Source: Clostridiales bacterium
Lineage (GTDB): Bacteria > Bacillota > Clostridia > Lachnospirales > Lachnospiraceae
Direction of reading: 5' to 3'
DNA length: 34,570 nucleotides
Assembly (NCBI GenBank): GCA_012520815.1
Contig: JAAYNM010000024.1
Span: 1 to 34,570, forward strand
Under the pieces are notes generated by a model. It ran no database searches. It worked only from the letters and a program-made list of their open reading frames with translations, and was not told where the DNA came from. Positions 8,003 through 16,107 of the stretch are shown in pieces (the stretch's first letter is position 1; each line of letters begins with the position of its first letter). Made by a program: the position numbers and the translations under genes.

Positions 8003-9493
8003 ATGCCAGTATTCGATTTTGCTAATTCCCCAAACGAAACAACAACTCATGAATGTACCTACACTACATTCTCTTCTAATAAACCCTCTGCCTCACCTAG
8101 CGACCCAATTTTAGTAATCGACAACCATCATAAAAACTGGAATCATCACTCTCGTGGTATGTTTACAAATTTCGTAAAGAGAACTTCCTTTGAATTCAGT
8201 GAAGAAAATGAAACCATAAGTGCTGATATTACTAAAGTAGATTCACGCTTTGTTAGCCTTCTTAAATGGTTAGGCGAAAATCATATTAATGTACGTCTCT
8301 CAGGTGAAAACACTAGTGAAGGATATGCAGTATATAAAATCCAAGAAACCTCATTGGGCAGTGGGAATAAACTCTCTGCGGAGGATGGTTTTCTTCAATT
8401 TATGATGGATAGGTTATTTGTTAGTAGTTCACCTAATGACGAAGTTGATGAGGAGGATGAAGATCTTGCTGAAGTTGGGGATAGCATGAAACTTACCAGT
8501 CTGCAAAGTATCAAGGATTTTATGACCTGTGCAGGCAAAACCCTGCCTGCTAACATCAGACTTTGGGCTAGAAGAAATCTGGCAGTTGCCCGTTCTTCCG
8601 AAGTGACACCTGAGGAACGACGCCATGCCCAGCGTGCTCTTTCCATTATGATGAATATACAATGGAAAAGTAATTACTTTGAATCCATTGATCCTGTTGA
8701 AGCCCGTAGAATTTTAGATGAAGAACTATATGGTATGGAACGTGTAAAGCAGAGAATTATTGAGACTATTATCCAGATTAACCGTACTCATTCACTCCCT
8801 GCCTATGGTCTACTTTTAGTGGGTCCCGCCGGAACAGGTAAATCCCAAATTGCTTATGCCGTTGCTCGTATCCTAAAATTACCATGGACTACTCTAGATA
8901 TGAGTTCTATTAATGATCCTGAACAGTTAACTGGTAGTTCACGTATATATTCTAATGCCAAACCTGGAATTATAATGGAAGCTTTTTCAATGGCAGGAGA
9001 ATCCAATCTTGTATTTATTATCAATGAGTTAGATAAAGCATCCTCTGGAAAAGGTAATGGTAATCCAGCAGATGTACTCCTCACACTTCTTGACAATCTC
9101 GGCTTTACCGATAATTATATCGAATGTATGGTTCCTAGCGTAGGTGTTTATCCTATCGCAACTGCAAATGATAAAGATCAGATAAGCGCACCTTTAATGT
9201 CCCGTTTTGCAGTTATTGACATACCAGACTATACTTTTGAAGAAAAGAAAATAATCTTCTCTAAATTCGCTATGCCTAAGGTTCTTAGACGTATGGGACT
9301 TAAGGAAGATGAATGTGTTATTACGTCTGAGGCTGTAGATGCCGTTATTGAAAAATACTCTAACACCACTGGCATCCGTGCTTTAGAACAAGCTGCTGAA
9401 CATATGGCTGCCAATGCCCTATATCAAATAGAAGTCAATCACATATCAAAAGTGATTTTCGATGCCAAAATGGTGAGTGACCTACTAGCATAA
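8003..9493 (+). CDS. Lon-like AAA+ ATPase without protease domain
   Basis: This 496-residue protein carries one AAA+ module at about residues 235-480: ELYGMERVKQRIIE (the Lon-type lead-in), Walker A GPAGTGKS (274-281), Walker B region FIINELDK (338-345), sensor 1 ATAND (Asn389), a candidate arginine finger in MSRF (Arg401) and sensor 2 GIRALEQ (Arg459). The Lon peptidase domain with its Ser-Lys dyad is absent. The Walker B aspartate position is Asn341, with Glu342 kept. The first 230 residues match nothing I recognise; they are Ser/Thr-rich at the start and contain an acidic run (about 147-156). The gene stands alone between its own promoter and a terminator. A remodelling or chaperone role is inferred; the client is unknown. 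Confidence 0.8.
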   Translation: MPVFDFANSPNETTTHECTYTTFSSNKPSASPSDPILVIDNHHKNWNHHSRGMFTNFVKRTSFEFSEENETISADITKVDSRFVSLLKWLGENHINVRLSGENTSEGYAVYKIQETSLGSGNKLSAEDGFLQFMMDRLFVSSSPNDEVDEEDEDLAEVGDSMKLTSLQSIKDFMTCAGKTLPANIRLWARRNLAVARSSEVTPEERRHAQRALSIMMNIQWKSNYFESIDPVEARRILDEELYGMERVKQRIIETIIQINRTHSLPAYGLLLVGPAGTGKSQIAYAVARILKLPWTTLDMSSINDPEQLTGSSRIYSNAKPGIIMEAFSMAGESNLVFIINELDKASSGKGNGNPADVLLTLLDNLGFTDNYIECMVPSVGVYPIATANDKDQISAPLMSRFAVIDIPDYTFEEKKIIFSKFAMPKVLRRMGLKEDECVITSEAVDAVIEKYSNTTGIRALEQAAEHMAANALYQIEVNHISKVIFDAKMVSDLLA

Positions 9494-9495
9494 TA

Positions 9496-9515
9496 TAATG
9501 AGCGCAAGCTAGCCT
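9496..9515. repeat. Possible copy of a dispersed short motif
   Basis: ATATAATGAGCGCAAGCTAG, just after the AAA+ gene stop, closely matches ATATACTGAGCGCAAGTGAG on the minus strand just after the patatin gene (about 14016-14035). Three mismatches in 20 bases. Two copies only; it may be a worn dispersed element. Confidence 0.3.
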
Positions 9516-9528
9516 GGTAAAATTTAAT

Positions 9529-9560
9529 AGAGTCATATTGGCAATTGCCATTATGACTCT
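9529..9560 (-). terminator. Near-perfect 32-bp palindrome between convergent genes
   Basis: The 32 bp read almost the same on both strands, with a single mismatched pair and essentially no loop around the central GGCAATTGCC. On the minus strand it is followed by ATTAAATTTTA. It lies between the converging AAA+ and asparagine synthetase genes and most likely ends transcripts from both. Confidence 0.6.
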
Positions 9561-9657
9561 CTAAATAAAATTCTAATCCTCTTGTTTGTAGCCAGTCCAC
9601 TATGTCTTTGCATTTCTGCCTTACTTCTTCCTGTACAAATATATACACGATGACCAT
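9559..9657 (-). pseudogene. Possible truncated gene start after asnB
   Basis: A minus-strand frame opens at 9657, seven bases after the asnB stop, with AGGGGG a few bases before its ATG. About 33 codons look protein-like (MVIVYIFVQEEV, then CKDIVDWLQTRGLEFYLE), resembling the first beta-alpha-beta of a thioredoxin-like or Rossmann-like protein. The frame then runs into the 32-bp palindrome and the antisense of the AAA+ gene, closing at 9439 (72 codons in all). It may be a decayed N-terminal remnant or a real small gene. I do not recognise the family. Confidence 0.25.
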
Positions 9658-9664
9658 TTTCCCC

Positions 9665-11515
9665 CTAGTAGGCAATATTTCCGTTAAAATATACATCGTA
9701 CCATACGAGGAATACGTATATTGCCCATATCTTACGACAATTATCGACTTTACCCTCTCTATGATCTTCTAATAGTTTAACGATATCCTTTGTTTCAAAA
9801 AAGTTTTTTGCATCTTTGCTTTCAAACATTTCTTTGACTTTGTTATAGTATTTGTCTTCCTTTAGCCAAACACGGATTGGCACAGGAAATCCTAATTTCT
9901 TTTTATTTGCAGTAGCCTCTGGCAGATGACGCTTTGCTGCCAATCTAAATGCAAATTTTGTTGCCTTTTTATTGCATCTGTAATTAATTGGCATCTTTTT
10001 AGTGTATTCAAATACTCTTCTATCAAGAAATGGTACTCTTGACTCAAGAGAATGAGCCATACTCATTTTATCAGCCTTAAGTAAAATATCACCCTGAAGC
10101 CAAAAATTGATATCAATATATTGCATCTTGGCAATATCATTCATCTTACCACAACGTTTATAACACTCACTTACTATGTCCTTCGGAGCTTTATGAGTAA
10201 GTTTTGTATTAAGTAACTGCTCTCTTTCTGCTACTGAAAAAAGATTTGCATTGCCAATAAATCGTTCTTCCACAGATTTACTTCCACGTATAATAAAGTT
10301 CTTACCCTTAAAGTTTGGCAATTTATTTGCTAGTGCTGCTATAGGTTTCTTTATAAATCTAGGAACAAATCTAAAACCTCTAAGTGAAATTGGCTCGTGA
10401 TAAATATTGTACCCTCCAAAAAATTCATCTGCACCTTCGCCCGACAACACTACTTTTAATTGCTCTGCTGCCAACTGGTCCACAAAATAAAGGGCTATAC
10501 ATGAAGGATCTGCTAATGGCTCATCCATGTAATACATAACCTTTGAAATAACATCAAAATATTCATCACTTCCAATGTTTTTACTATAATTTTCTTTTTT
10601 AATTTCCTCTGTTAAACTCTTCGCATATCCAATCTCGTTATATTTACTGTTTTTATCTAAAAACCCTACAGTAAATGTCTTCGTTCCTGGAAATTCTGAA
10701 ACTACGTAACTAGAATCAACGCCAGAGGATAATAACGAACCAACCTCAACGTCAGCTATCATATGAGCATCCACTGTTTCATGAACTAGTTCCTCTATAT
10801 CTGCTATTGTATCCTCAAGAGATACTTCGCTAGTTTTCTTAGGTTCCATAGCTGGATCAAAATATCTATGAATATCCAATTGACCATCCTTATAAATCAT
10901 ATAGTGACCTGCAGGTAACTTATAAATACCTTTAAAAAATGTTTCTGGAAGAACTGAGTATTGGAAACTCATATACTGCTCCAGTGCCTCTTCATTAACT
11001 TCTTTTTTTATTCCTGGGAATTCCAATATACTCTTTATTTCAGATCCGAAAACTAAATTTGAACCAGTATTTGTATAATAAAATGGCTTTATTCCAAAAA
11101 AATCTCTTGCTCCAAACATAAGTTTTTTCTTAGAATCATAAATCATAAATGCAAACATCCCACGGAGCTTGTACAATATGTCTATGCCATATTCTTCATA
11201 TCCATGGATAAGACACTCAGTATCTGAGTTATTCGCGAATTCATGACCTTTCTCAATAAGTTCTTTCCTAATATCCAAATGATTGTAGATTTCACCATTG
11301 AATATGATAGCCACATCGTTAGTTTCATTAAACATCGGCTGTGATCCATTATCCAAATCTATAATACTCAGTCTCCTAAATCCTAATGCAACATCAGCAT
11401 CAGTAAACAAGCCCTCTTGATCCGGACCTCTATGGGCAATCTTATCAGTCATTTTCTTTAAAATTTCTTTTTTATCTCCATCAACATCACCTGTATATCC
11501 AGCAAAACCACACAT
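9665..11515 (-). CDS. asnB: Class II glutamine amidotransferase, asparagine synthetase family
   Basis: The 616-residue protein transfers glutamine amide nitrogen to a carboxylate with ATP. I place the start at 11515 rather than 14 codons earlier, because the mature enzyme must expose Cys2 (MCGFAGYTG) and AAAGGA lies upstream of this ATG. The glutaminase domain spans about 1-200 (HRGPDQEG, FNGEIYNH, SDTECLIHGYEEYG, MFAFMIYD), the synthetase domain follows with the pyrophosphate-binding SSGVDSS (263-269) and GEGADEFFGGY. It lies directly downstream of murE and dapF. In Bacillus subtilis and Lactobacillus plantarum, AsnB-family enzymes amidate meso-DAP in peptidoglycan, so this one may do the same; free asparagine synthesis remains possible. 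The family is certain, the acceptor is not. Confidence 0.9.
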   Translation of the reverse strand: MCGFAGYTGDVDGDKKEILKKMTDKIAHRGPDQEGLFTDADVALGFRRLSIIDLDNGSQPMFNETNDVAIIFNGEIYNHLDIRKELIEKGHEFANNSDTECLIHGYEEYGIDILYKLRGMFAFMIYDSKKKLMFGARDFFGIKPFYYTNTGSNLVFGSEIKSILEFPGIKKEVNEEALEQYMSFQYSVLPETFFKGIYKLPAGHYMIYKDGQLDIHRYFDPAMEPKKTSEVSLEDTIADIEELVHETVDAHMIADVEVGSLLSSGVDSSYVVSEFPGTKTFTVGFLDKNSKYNEIGYAKSLTEEIKKENYSKNIGSDEYFDVISKVMYYMDEPLADPSCIALYFVDQLAAEQLKVVLSGEGADEFFGGYNIYHEPISLRGFRFVPRFIKKPIAALANKLPNFKGKNFIIRGSKSVEERFIGNANLFSVAEREQLLNTKLTHKAPKDIVSECYKRCGKMNDIAKMQYIDINFWLQGDILLKADKMSMAHSLESRVPFLDRRVFEYTKKMPINYRCNKKATKFAFRLAAKRHLPEATANKKKLGFPVPIRVWLKEDKYYNKVKEMFESKDAKNFFETKDIVKLLEDHREGKVDNCRKIWAIYVFLVWYDVYFNGNIAY

Positions 11516-11597
11516 ATTTTTGATCCTTTCCAAATAATACCTTTTCTTAAAATACAATACTATTTTCTAAAAACAAAGTCTAGTACTATATATAAAT

Positions 11598-13070
11598 TTA
11601 TAAAATATTAAGTTTTTTCTTCACATCTAAAATAATATCTCGCTCATCCATTGGATATTTAACGCCACATATTTCCTGATAATCTTCATGTCCTTTACCT
11701 GCAAGAATGATTACATCGCCTTCTTCTCCATTAGATATTACATACTCAATAGCTTCTCTTCTATCTGGAATAGTAACATACTTTCCGGGTCCTGTCTTCA
11801 CACCAGTAATAACGTCAGCAATAATATCTTCTGGTTTTTCATTACGTGGATTATCTGATGTTACTACTGTAAGGTCAGATAGCTTGGATGAAATTTCACC
11901 CATCTCAAATCTCCTGTTTCGGTCTCTATTACCACCACACCCAAATAATGTAACAATACGTTTAGGATTGTATTCCCTAATAGTCTTAAGTAAACTCTCA
12001 AGACTCATTGCATTGTGGGCGTAATCTATCATAAGCGTATAATTATCCTTTACTGGGATAATTTCTACACGACCCTTAACACGAATATCTGACAACACAC
12101 TCTCTATAAGTTTTACATCATCTGTAAAGTGTAAACATACTGCTATAGCAGTGAGTGAATTATACACACTGAATCTACCTGGTATATCAATTTCCACTGG
12201 TATATTGATTTTTCCCGATAAATCATATGCAATACCTAATGTCTTAGGCTTTGTAAATAATCTAATATTATTGGCCTTTAAATCAGCATCATTTTCTATT
12301 GCAAATGTTTCAATATCACACTGCGCCATATGGATTATTTCTTTTGCATAAGCATCATCACCATTTATTATTCCATGCTTACACTGTTTAAATAACATCT
12401 CTTTACATTTTAAGTAATCATCAAAATCTTTATGCTCATTCGGTCCTATATGGTCCTTAGAAATATTTGTAAAGATACCATAATCAAATACAAAGCCTGC
12501 AACTCTATGAAGCATTAATCCCTGAGATGACACTTCCATAACTACGCATTTACAACCATCTTCAACCATCTTAGCAAAAGATTCCTGAACCACGTATGAT
12601 TCTGGAGTAGTATTACAGGATGGAATTCTACTATCTCCAATTATAGTTTCAATAGTTCCAATTAATCCTGTCTTTATGCCTATCTTATCTAGAATAGATT
12701 TTATCATATATGTAGTTGTAGTCTTCCCTTTAGTACCGGTAATACCAATGGTTGTAAGTTTTTTTGCTGGATGATTAAAATATGCTGCAGCCATGCATCC
12801 TAGCGCTTTTCTCGTATTATCCACTCTTATAATAGTGGTATTTCCGACTAAATCCAGAGATATGTCTTTTTCTACAACAATTGCCACAGCTCCTGCTGCC
12901 ACTACATCACTTACATAATCGTGGGCATCTCTAATCGCACCACTTATACATACAAAAACATCACCTGATGTAACTTTTCTAGAGTCGTACACCAGATGAC
13001 TAATTTCTATATCTTCATTTCCAAAAACAATTTTATAATCAATATCCTCTAATAATTTAGTTAATTTCAT
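11598..13070 (-). CDS. murE: UDP-MurNAc-tripeptide synthetase, meso-DAP adding
   Basis: This 490-residue cytoplasmic ligase adds the third stem-peptide residue to UDP-MurNAc-L-Ala-D-Glu. The order of domains is: an N-terminal UDP-binding domain (LVYDSRKVTSGDVFVCISG), a central ATPase with the P-loop GITGTKGKTTT (about 109-119), CNTTPES and EVSSQGL substrate blocks, and a C-terminal domain with DYAHN and the DNPRNEKPEDI motif. The DNPR form marks meso-DAP rather than lysine specificity in this family. The gene begins 15 bp after dapF, which makes the amino acid it uses. The length agrees with known MurE proteins. It is probably in one transcript with dapF and asnB. Confidence 0.95.
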   Translation of the reverse strand: MKLTKLLEDIDYKIVFGNEDIEISHLVYDSRKVTSGDVFVCISGAIRDAHDYVSDVVAAGAVAIVVEKDISLDLVGNTTIIRVDNTRKALGCMAAAYFNHPAKKLTTIGITGTKGKTTTTYMIKSILDKIGIKTGLIGTIETIIGDSRIPSCNTTPESYVVQESFAKMVEDGCKCVVMEVSSQGLMLHRVAGFVFDYGIFTNISKDHIGPNEHKDFDDYLKCKEMLFKQCKHGIINGDDAYAKEIIHMAQCDIETFAIENDADLKANNIRLFTKPKTLGIAYDLSGKINIPVEIDIPGRFSVYNSLTAIAVCLHFTDDVKLIESVLSDIRVKGRVEIIPVKDNYTLMIDYAHNAMSLESLLKTIREYNPKRIVTLFGCGGNRDRNRRFEMGEISSKLSDLTVVTSDNPRNEKPEDIIADVITGVKTGPGKYVTIPDRREAIEYVISNGEEGDVIILAGKGHEDYQEICGVKYPMDERDIILDVKKKLNIL

Positions 13071-13085
13071 AAAAGAGCCTTTCTT

Positions 13086-13922
13086 TCAATAAAATTCGCC
13101 TGTACAAACTGTTACAGCAGGTCCTGTCATAAAAACAGTGTTTTCATTTTTATCATACTTTATCTTCAAATCTCCACCTAACAAATGTACTATTACTTCA
13201 TCATCAGTAAGGTTATTGAGTATACAAGCAACAACACTTGCACATGCTCCTGTTCCGCACGCCCATGTTTCCCCAGAACCACGTTCCCATACTCTCATAT
13301 TTATTTCATTACGAGATACTATTTGAACGAATTCAGTATTTACTTGTTCTGGAAACATTTCATGTTTTTCAAAATAGCTTCCCAACTCAGTCAATTTCAA
13401 ACTTCTTGTATCATCTACAAAAGTTATGCAATGAGGGTTTCCCATCGAAACACAAGTGACAAAATATTCTTTTCCTGCCACATCAATTTTTTTGTTTATT
13501 ATTGTGTCCTCACCATCTGGTGAAATAGCAGGTATATCACATGATTTTATAATAGGAGCTCCCATATCTACTTTAACAGTATCCACGACACCATCTTTAA
13601 TGTTTAAATCTAGTGTTTTAACGCCAGATAGGGTTTCTACTGTAATTGTCGTTTTATCAGTCATTTTATTATCATAAACGTATTTAGCTACGCAACGAAT
13701 TCCATTACCACACATCTTGCCTTCTGAACCATCGGCATTGTACATAGACATCCTGAAATCAGCCACCGAAGATGGTCTAATAAGAATGAGTCCATCTGAA
13801 CCTATGCCAAAATGTCTGTCGCTTACTCGGATGGATAATTCTTTCGGATGGTCAACTATCTCTTCAAAACAATTTATATAAATATAATCATTTCCACAAC
13901 CATGCATCTTAGTAAACTTCAT
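13086..13922 (-). CDS. dapF: Diaminopimelate epimerase
   Basis: This 278-residue cytoplasmic enzyme converts LL-DAP to meso-DAP, the last step before MurE. Both catalytic cysteines are present: Cys71 in KMCGNGIRC and Cys222 in GETWACGTGACA. The N-terminal MKFTKMHGCGNDYIYI and GSDGLILI are family hallmarks. It is normal in length. A strong AAAGGAGGTAGATGG precedes the start. It sits between the patatin gene, separated by a hairpin-containing gap of 128 bp, and murE, 15 bp away. Confidence 0.96.
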   Translation of the reverse strand: MKFTKMHGCGNDYIYINCFEEIVDHPKELSIRVSDRHFGIGSDGLILIRPSSVADFRMSMYNADGSEGKMCGNGIRCVAKYVYDNKMTDKTTITVETLSGVKTLDLNIKDGVVDTVKVDMGAPIIKSCDIPAISPDGEDTIINKKIDVAGKEYFVTCVSMGNPHCITFVDDTRSLKLTELGSYFEKHEMFPEQVNTEFVQIVSRNEINMRVWERGSGETWACGTGACASVVACILNNLTDDEVIVHLLGGDLKIKYDKNENTVFMTGPAVTVCTGEFY

Positions 13923-13987
13923 TCCATCTACCTCCTTTAGATAAAAATCACAGTGTAGTATGTCACCGCTCTTAACTTTCGCCGTTC

Positions 13988-14015
13988 GTCTCGAACAAGC
14001 GCTGCTTGTTCAGAC
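13988..14015 (-). terminator. Hairpin between patatin and dapF genes
   Basis: On the minus strand GTCT-GAACAAGC, a 3-nt loop and GCTTGTTC-(G)-AGAC form a 12-bp stem with one bulged base. It is GC-richer than the surroundings and has no T-tract after it. It could be a processing or attenuation hairpin or part of a dispersed repeat rather than a true terminator. Confidence 0.4.
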
Positions 14016-14050
14016 TCACTTGCGCTCAGTATATCACAATGGTATTATGT

Positions 14051-14914
14051 TTACAAATTCAAATACTTTTTCATTGCCTCGTATGAATTCTTTGCATCCC
14101 TATAACCTTGCTCATACAAAGCCTTTAGTTTTTCCGAATCGGTCTCTAATCTTCCAACGGTTATTTCCTCACTTGGTCGAATTACAAATACATTGCCTGC
14201 TTTTTCCATCTTACGCAACTGACGTAGTGTTTTATTATAATTCACATGGCGTTTTGCTACTGCGTGAACAAGCTTTGGATACTTTCTATAAACAAACTTC
14301 ATCATAGGGAGAAGCTTATTTGGTTCTTTTCGATAATTAACATCTCTGGTTAATATAACGACGATTTTGCTATTTCCATCTTCTAATGCTTTTGCAACAG
14401 GAATAGAATCCGTTACACCGCCATCTAGATATTCCTCATCACCAATTTTAACGCTCTTTGATATCAAAGGTAATGAGCTACTAGCCCAAATATAATCCAT
14501 ATCTTTTTTCATATTTTCAACTTTCAAATACTCTGCTTCACCTGTTCGAATATTTGTAGCCACTGCATAAAAATTGGATTTTGTTCTTTGATATTCAATA
14601 TAATCATATGGTAAAATTCTGTTTGGTAGTTCTTGTAATGTAAATTCCTTATTAAAATAATTGCCCGTAGTTATATAACTGTGTAGACCAGCGTATCGCC
14701 TATCATGGGCATAGTTTATATTAATATTATATGATCTTCCCTTTTGTTTTGATAAATAATTACAGCAATTACAGGCACCCGCAGATACTGCATAACAATT
14801 CTTAAAATATAAGTCTATATCAATTAGAAAGTCTAAAACACCAGCAGTATATGAGCCTCTCATACCACCACCTTCAAGAACTAATGCTCCATCGTATAAT
14901 TTTGTAAATTCCAT
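14051..14914 (-). CDS. Patatin-like phospholipase family protein
   Basis: This 287-residue protein is a predicted serine acyl hydrolase of the bacterial patatin (YjjU/RssA-like) type. The oxyanion-hole motif LEGGGMRGSYTAG lies at about 13-25, the nucleophile Ser44 in AVSAGACN, and the catalytic aspartate Asp164 in YLDGGVTDS. The first Gly of the usual GxSxG elbow is Ala42, which is a mild departure. No signal peptide or membrane helix is seen. Its ATG immediately abuts the TAA stop of the LacI-type regulator, so translation is coupled (ribosome binding site AGGTAG). The lipid substrate is unknown. Confidence 0.87.
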   Translation of the reverse strand: MEFTKLYDGALVLEGGGMRGSYTAGVLDFLIDIDLYFKNCYAVSAGACNCCNYLSKQKGRSYNININYAHDRRYAGLHSYITTGNYFNKEFTLQELPNRILPYDYIEYQRTKSNFYAVATNIRTGEAEYLKVENMKKDMDYIWASSSLPLISKSVKIGDEEYLDGGVTDSIPVAKALEDGNSKIVVILTRDVNYRKEPNKLLPMMKFVYRKYPKLVHAVAKRHVNYNKTLRQLRKMEKAGNVFVIRPSEEITVGRLETDSEKLKALYEQGYRDAKNSYEAMKKYLNL

Positions 14915-15964
14915 TTAGCTACCTCTTTTTTTTATTGCTCTAGTGGATTCACCCTCAACTATAGTACCCTCAAAAACCATATGTTTATTTACGCCAGAAC
15001 CTTTAATCAATCTAAAAAGTTGATATATTGTCTCTCTTGCCATATCTTCTACTGGCTGTTTTACAGTTGTGATTGAAGGGATATAATATCTTGCAATATC
15101 CAAACCATCAAACCCTACAACACTAATATCTTGCGGAACCCTAATCCCCTCTTCAGTTAATGCTTTGATTGCACCTATTGCCATTCTATCTGAAATTGCA
15201 AAAATTGCTGTGAAATCTTTATGTGATGCTATAAGTTTCTTTGCCAATTTGTATCCATTTTCCATAGAGAATAAATCTCCATCACTCTTTGAGTCTGAAT
15301 AAATGATAAGATTTCTTTTCATTGGGATATTATGATTTTTAAATGCCTGCTGGTAACCCTTCAATCTCAAATAACCAACACCTAAATCCTCTTTTTTTGC
15401 TTGTAACATTGCAATCCTTTTATGTCCATTTTCAATTAAGTATTCAGTCATTCTGCAACTTTCTGCAACATCATCCACAGAAATTGCAGAATAAATATTC
15501 CCATCAATAGATGTATTTGGTGCAATAGTACTAAGTACATACGGTACTGTCAGCTCCTTAAGTCTTTCCTCTGTATGCGTAAAAATACCTCCAAGAAAAA
15601 CAATACCTTTAATTTTTTGCTCTCTAATAATCTCAGATGCTACCACTGTCTCATCCTCGTCGAATCCTACCTTTTTTAAAATAAAGGCGTAATCTTTGGA
15701 TAATATTTCACTTTGGATGATATCTATCATCTGATGGAATATGGGATTGGCAATACCCTTTATAAGTACTGCAATCGTATTGGTTTCTGTCTTTTTCAGA
15801 TTCCTTGCACTGTTATTTGGAATATACTGCCTCTCAGATATCTTATCCAAAATTAACTGCTTGGTCTGCGGGTTTATATCCGGATGATTATTTATTGCTC
15901 TCGATACTGTGCTGACACCCACACCACACTCTCTAGCAATATCCTTAATTGTATATTTACCCAT
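14915..15964 (-). CDS. LacI-family transcriptional regulator
   Basis: The 349-residue repressor has an N-terminal LacI helix-turn-helix (YTIKDIARECGVGVSTVSRAINN, about 4-26, followed by NPQTKQLILDKISERQYIPN) and a periplasmic-binding-protein-like effector domain (about 60-345; TIAVLIKGIANPIFHQMIDII, AIFAISDRMAIGAIKALTEEGIRVPQDISVVGFDGLD in parts). It lies between malQ, which has a LacI-type operator near its promoter, and a patatin gene that it overlaps functionally by abutting codons. The likely job is control of alpha-glucan use (MalR-like), with a sugar effector. Self-regulation is possible. The target assignment is inference. Confidence 0.92.
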   Translation of the reverse strand: MGKYTIKDIARECGVGVSTVSRAINNHPDINPQTKQLILDKISERQYIPNNSARNLKKTETNTIAVLIKGIANPIFHQMIDIIQSEILSKDYAFILKKVGFDEDETVVASEIIREQKIKGIVFLGGIFTHTEERLKELTVPYVLSTIAPNTSIDGNIYSAISVDDVAESCRMTEYLIENGHKRIAMLQAKKEDLGVGYLRLKGYQQAFKNHNIPMKRNLIIYSDSKSDGDLFSMENGYKLAKKLIASHKDFTAIFAISDRMAIGAIKALTEEGIRVPQDISVVGFDGLDIARYYIPSITTVKQPVEDMARETIYQLFRLIKGSGVNKHMVFEGTIVEGESTRAIKKRGS

Positions 15965-16070
15965 ATAAAACCTTCTCCCTTTTATATGATTTGTCTTCTA
16001 CTATTTAATGTCGCTACTGTTATTATATTAGTTTTTATTTGCTGCCATATGCCTTTTGTATATACGAAAT

Positions 16071-16094
16071 CAACGACGCCATTAGACGCCGTTG
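16071..16094 (-). terminator. Terminator-like hairpin after malQ
   Basis: On the minus strand CAACGGCGTC and GGCGTCGTTG form a 10-bp stem, including two G-U pairs, with a 4-nt TAAT loop. It starts 14 bases after the malQ stop codon. The trailing ATTTCG is a weak T-tract, so some read-through into the LacI-type gene is possible. Confidence 0.55.
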
Positions 16095-16107
16095 AATAAA
16101 GCTTCTG

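Noticed and set aside
8395-9414. Several minus-strand frames of 60-83 codons inside the AAA+ gene
   Set aside because: They lie opposite a clearly conserved coding frame, have no matching motifs and no ribosome binding sites.
11516-11557. A 14-codon N-terminal extension of the asparagine synthetase
   Set aside because: The amidotransferase needs Cys as residue 2, and a proper ribosome binding site lies before the internal ATG at 11515.
13138-13677. Overlapping plus-strand frames opposite dapF
   Set aside because: They are the antisense of a well-conserved enzyme and share no recognisable domain.
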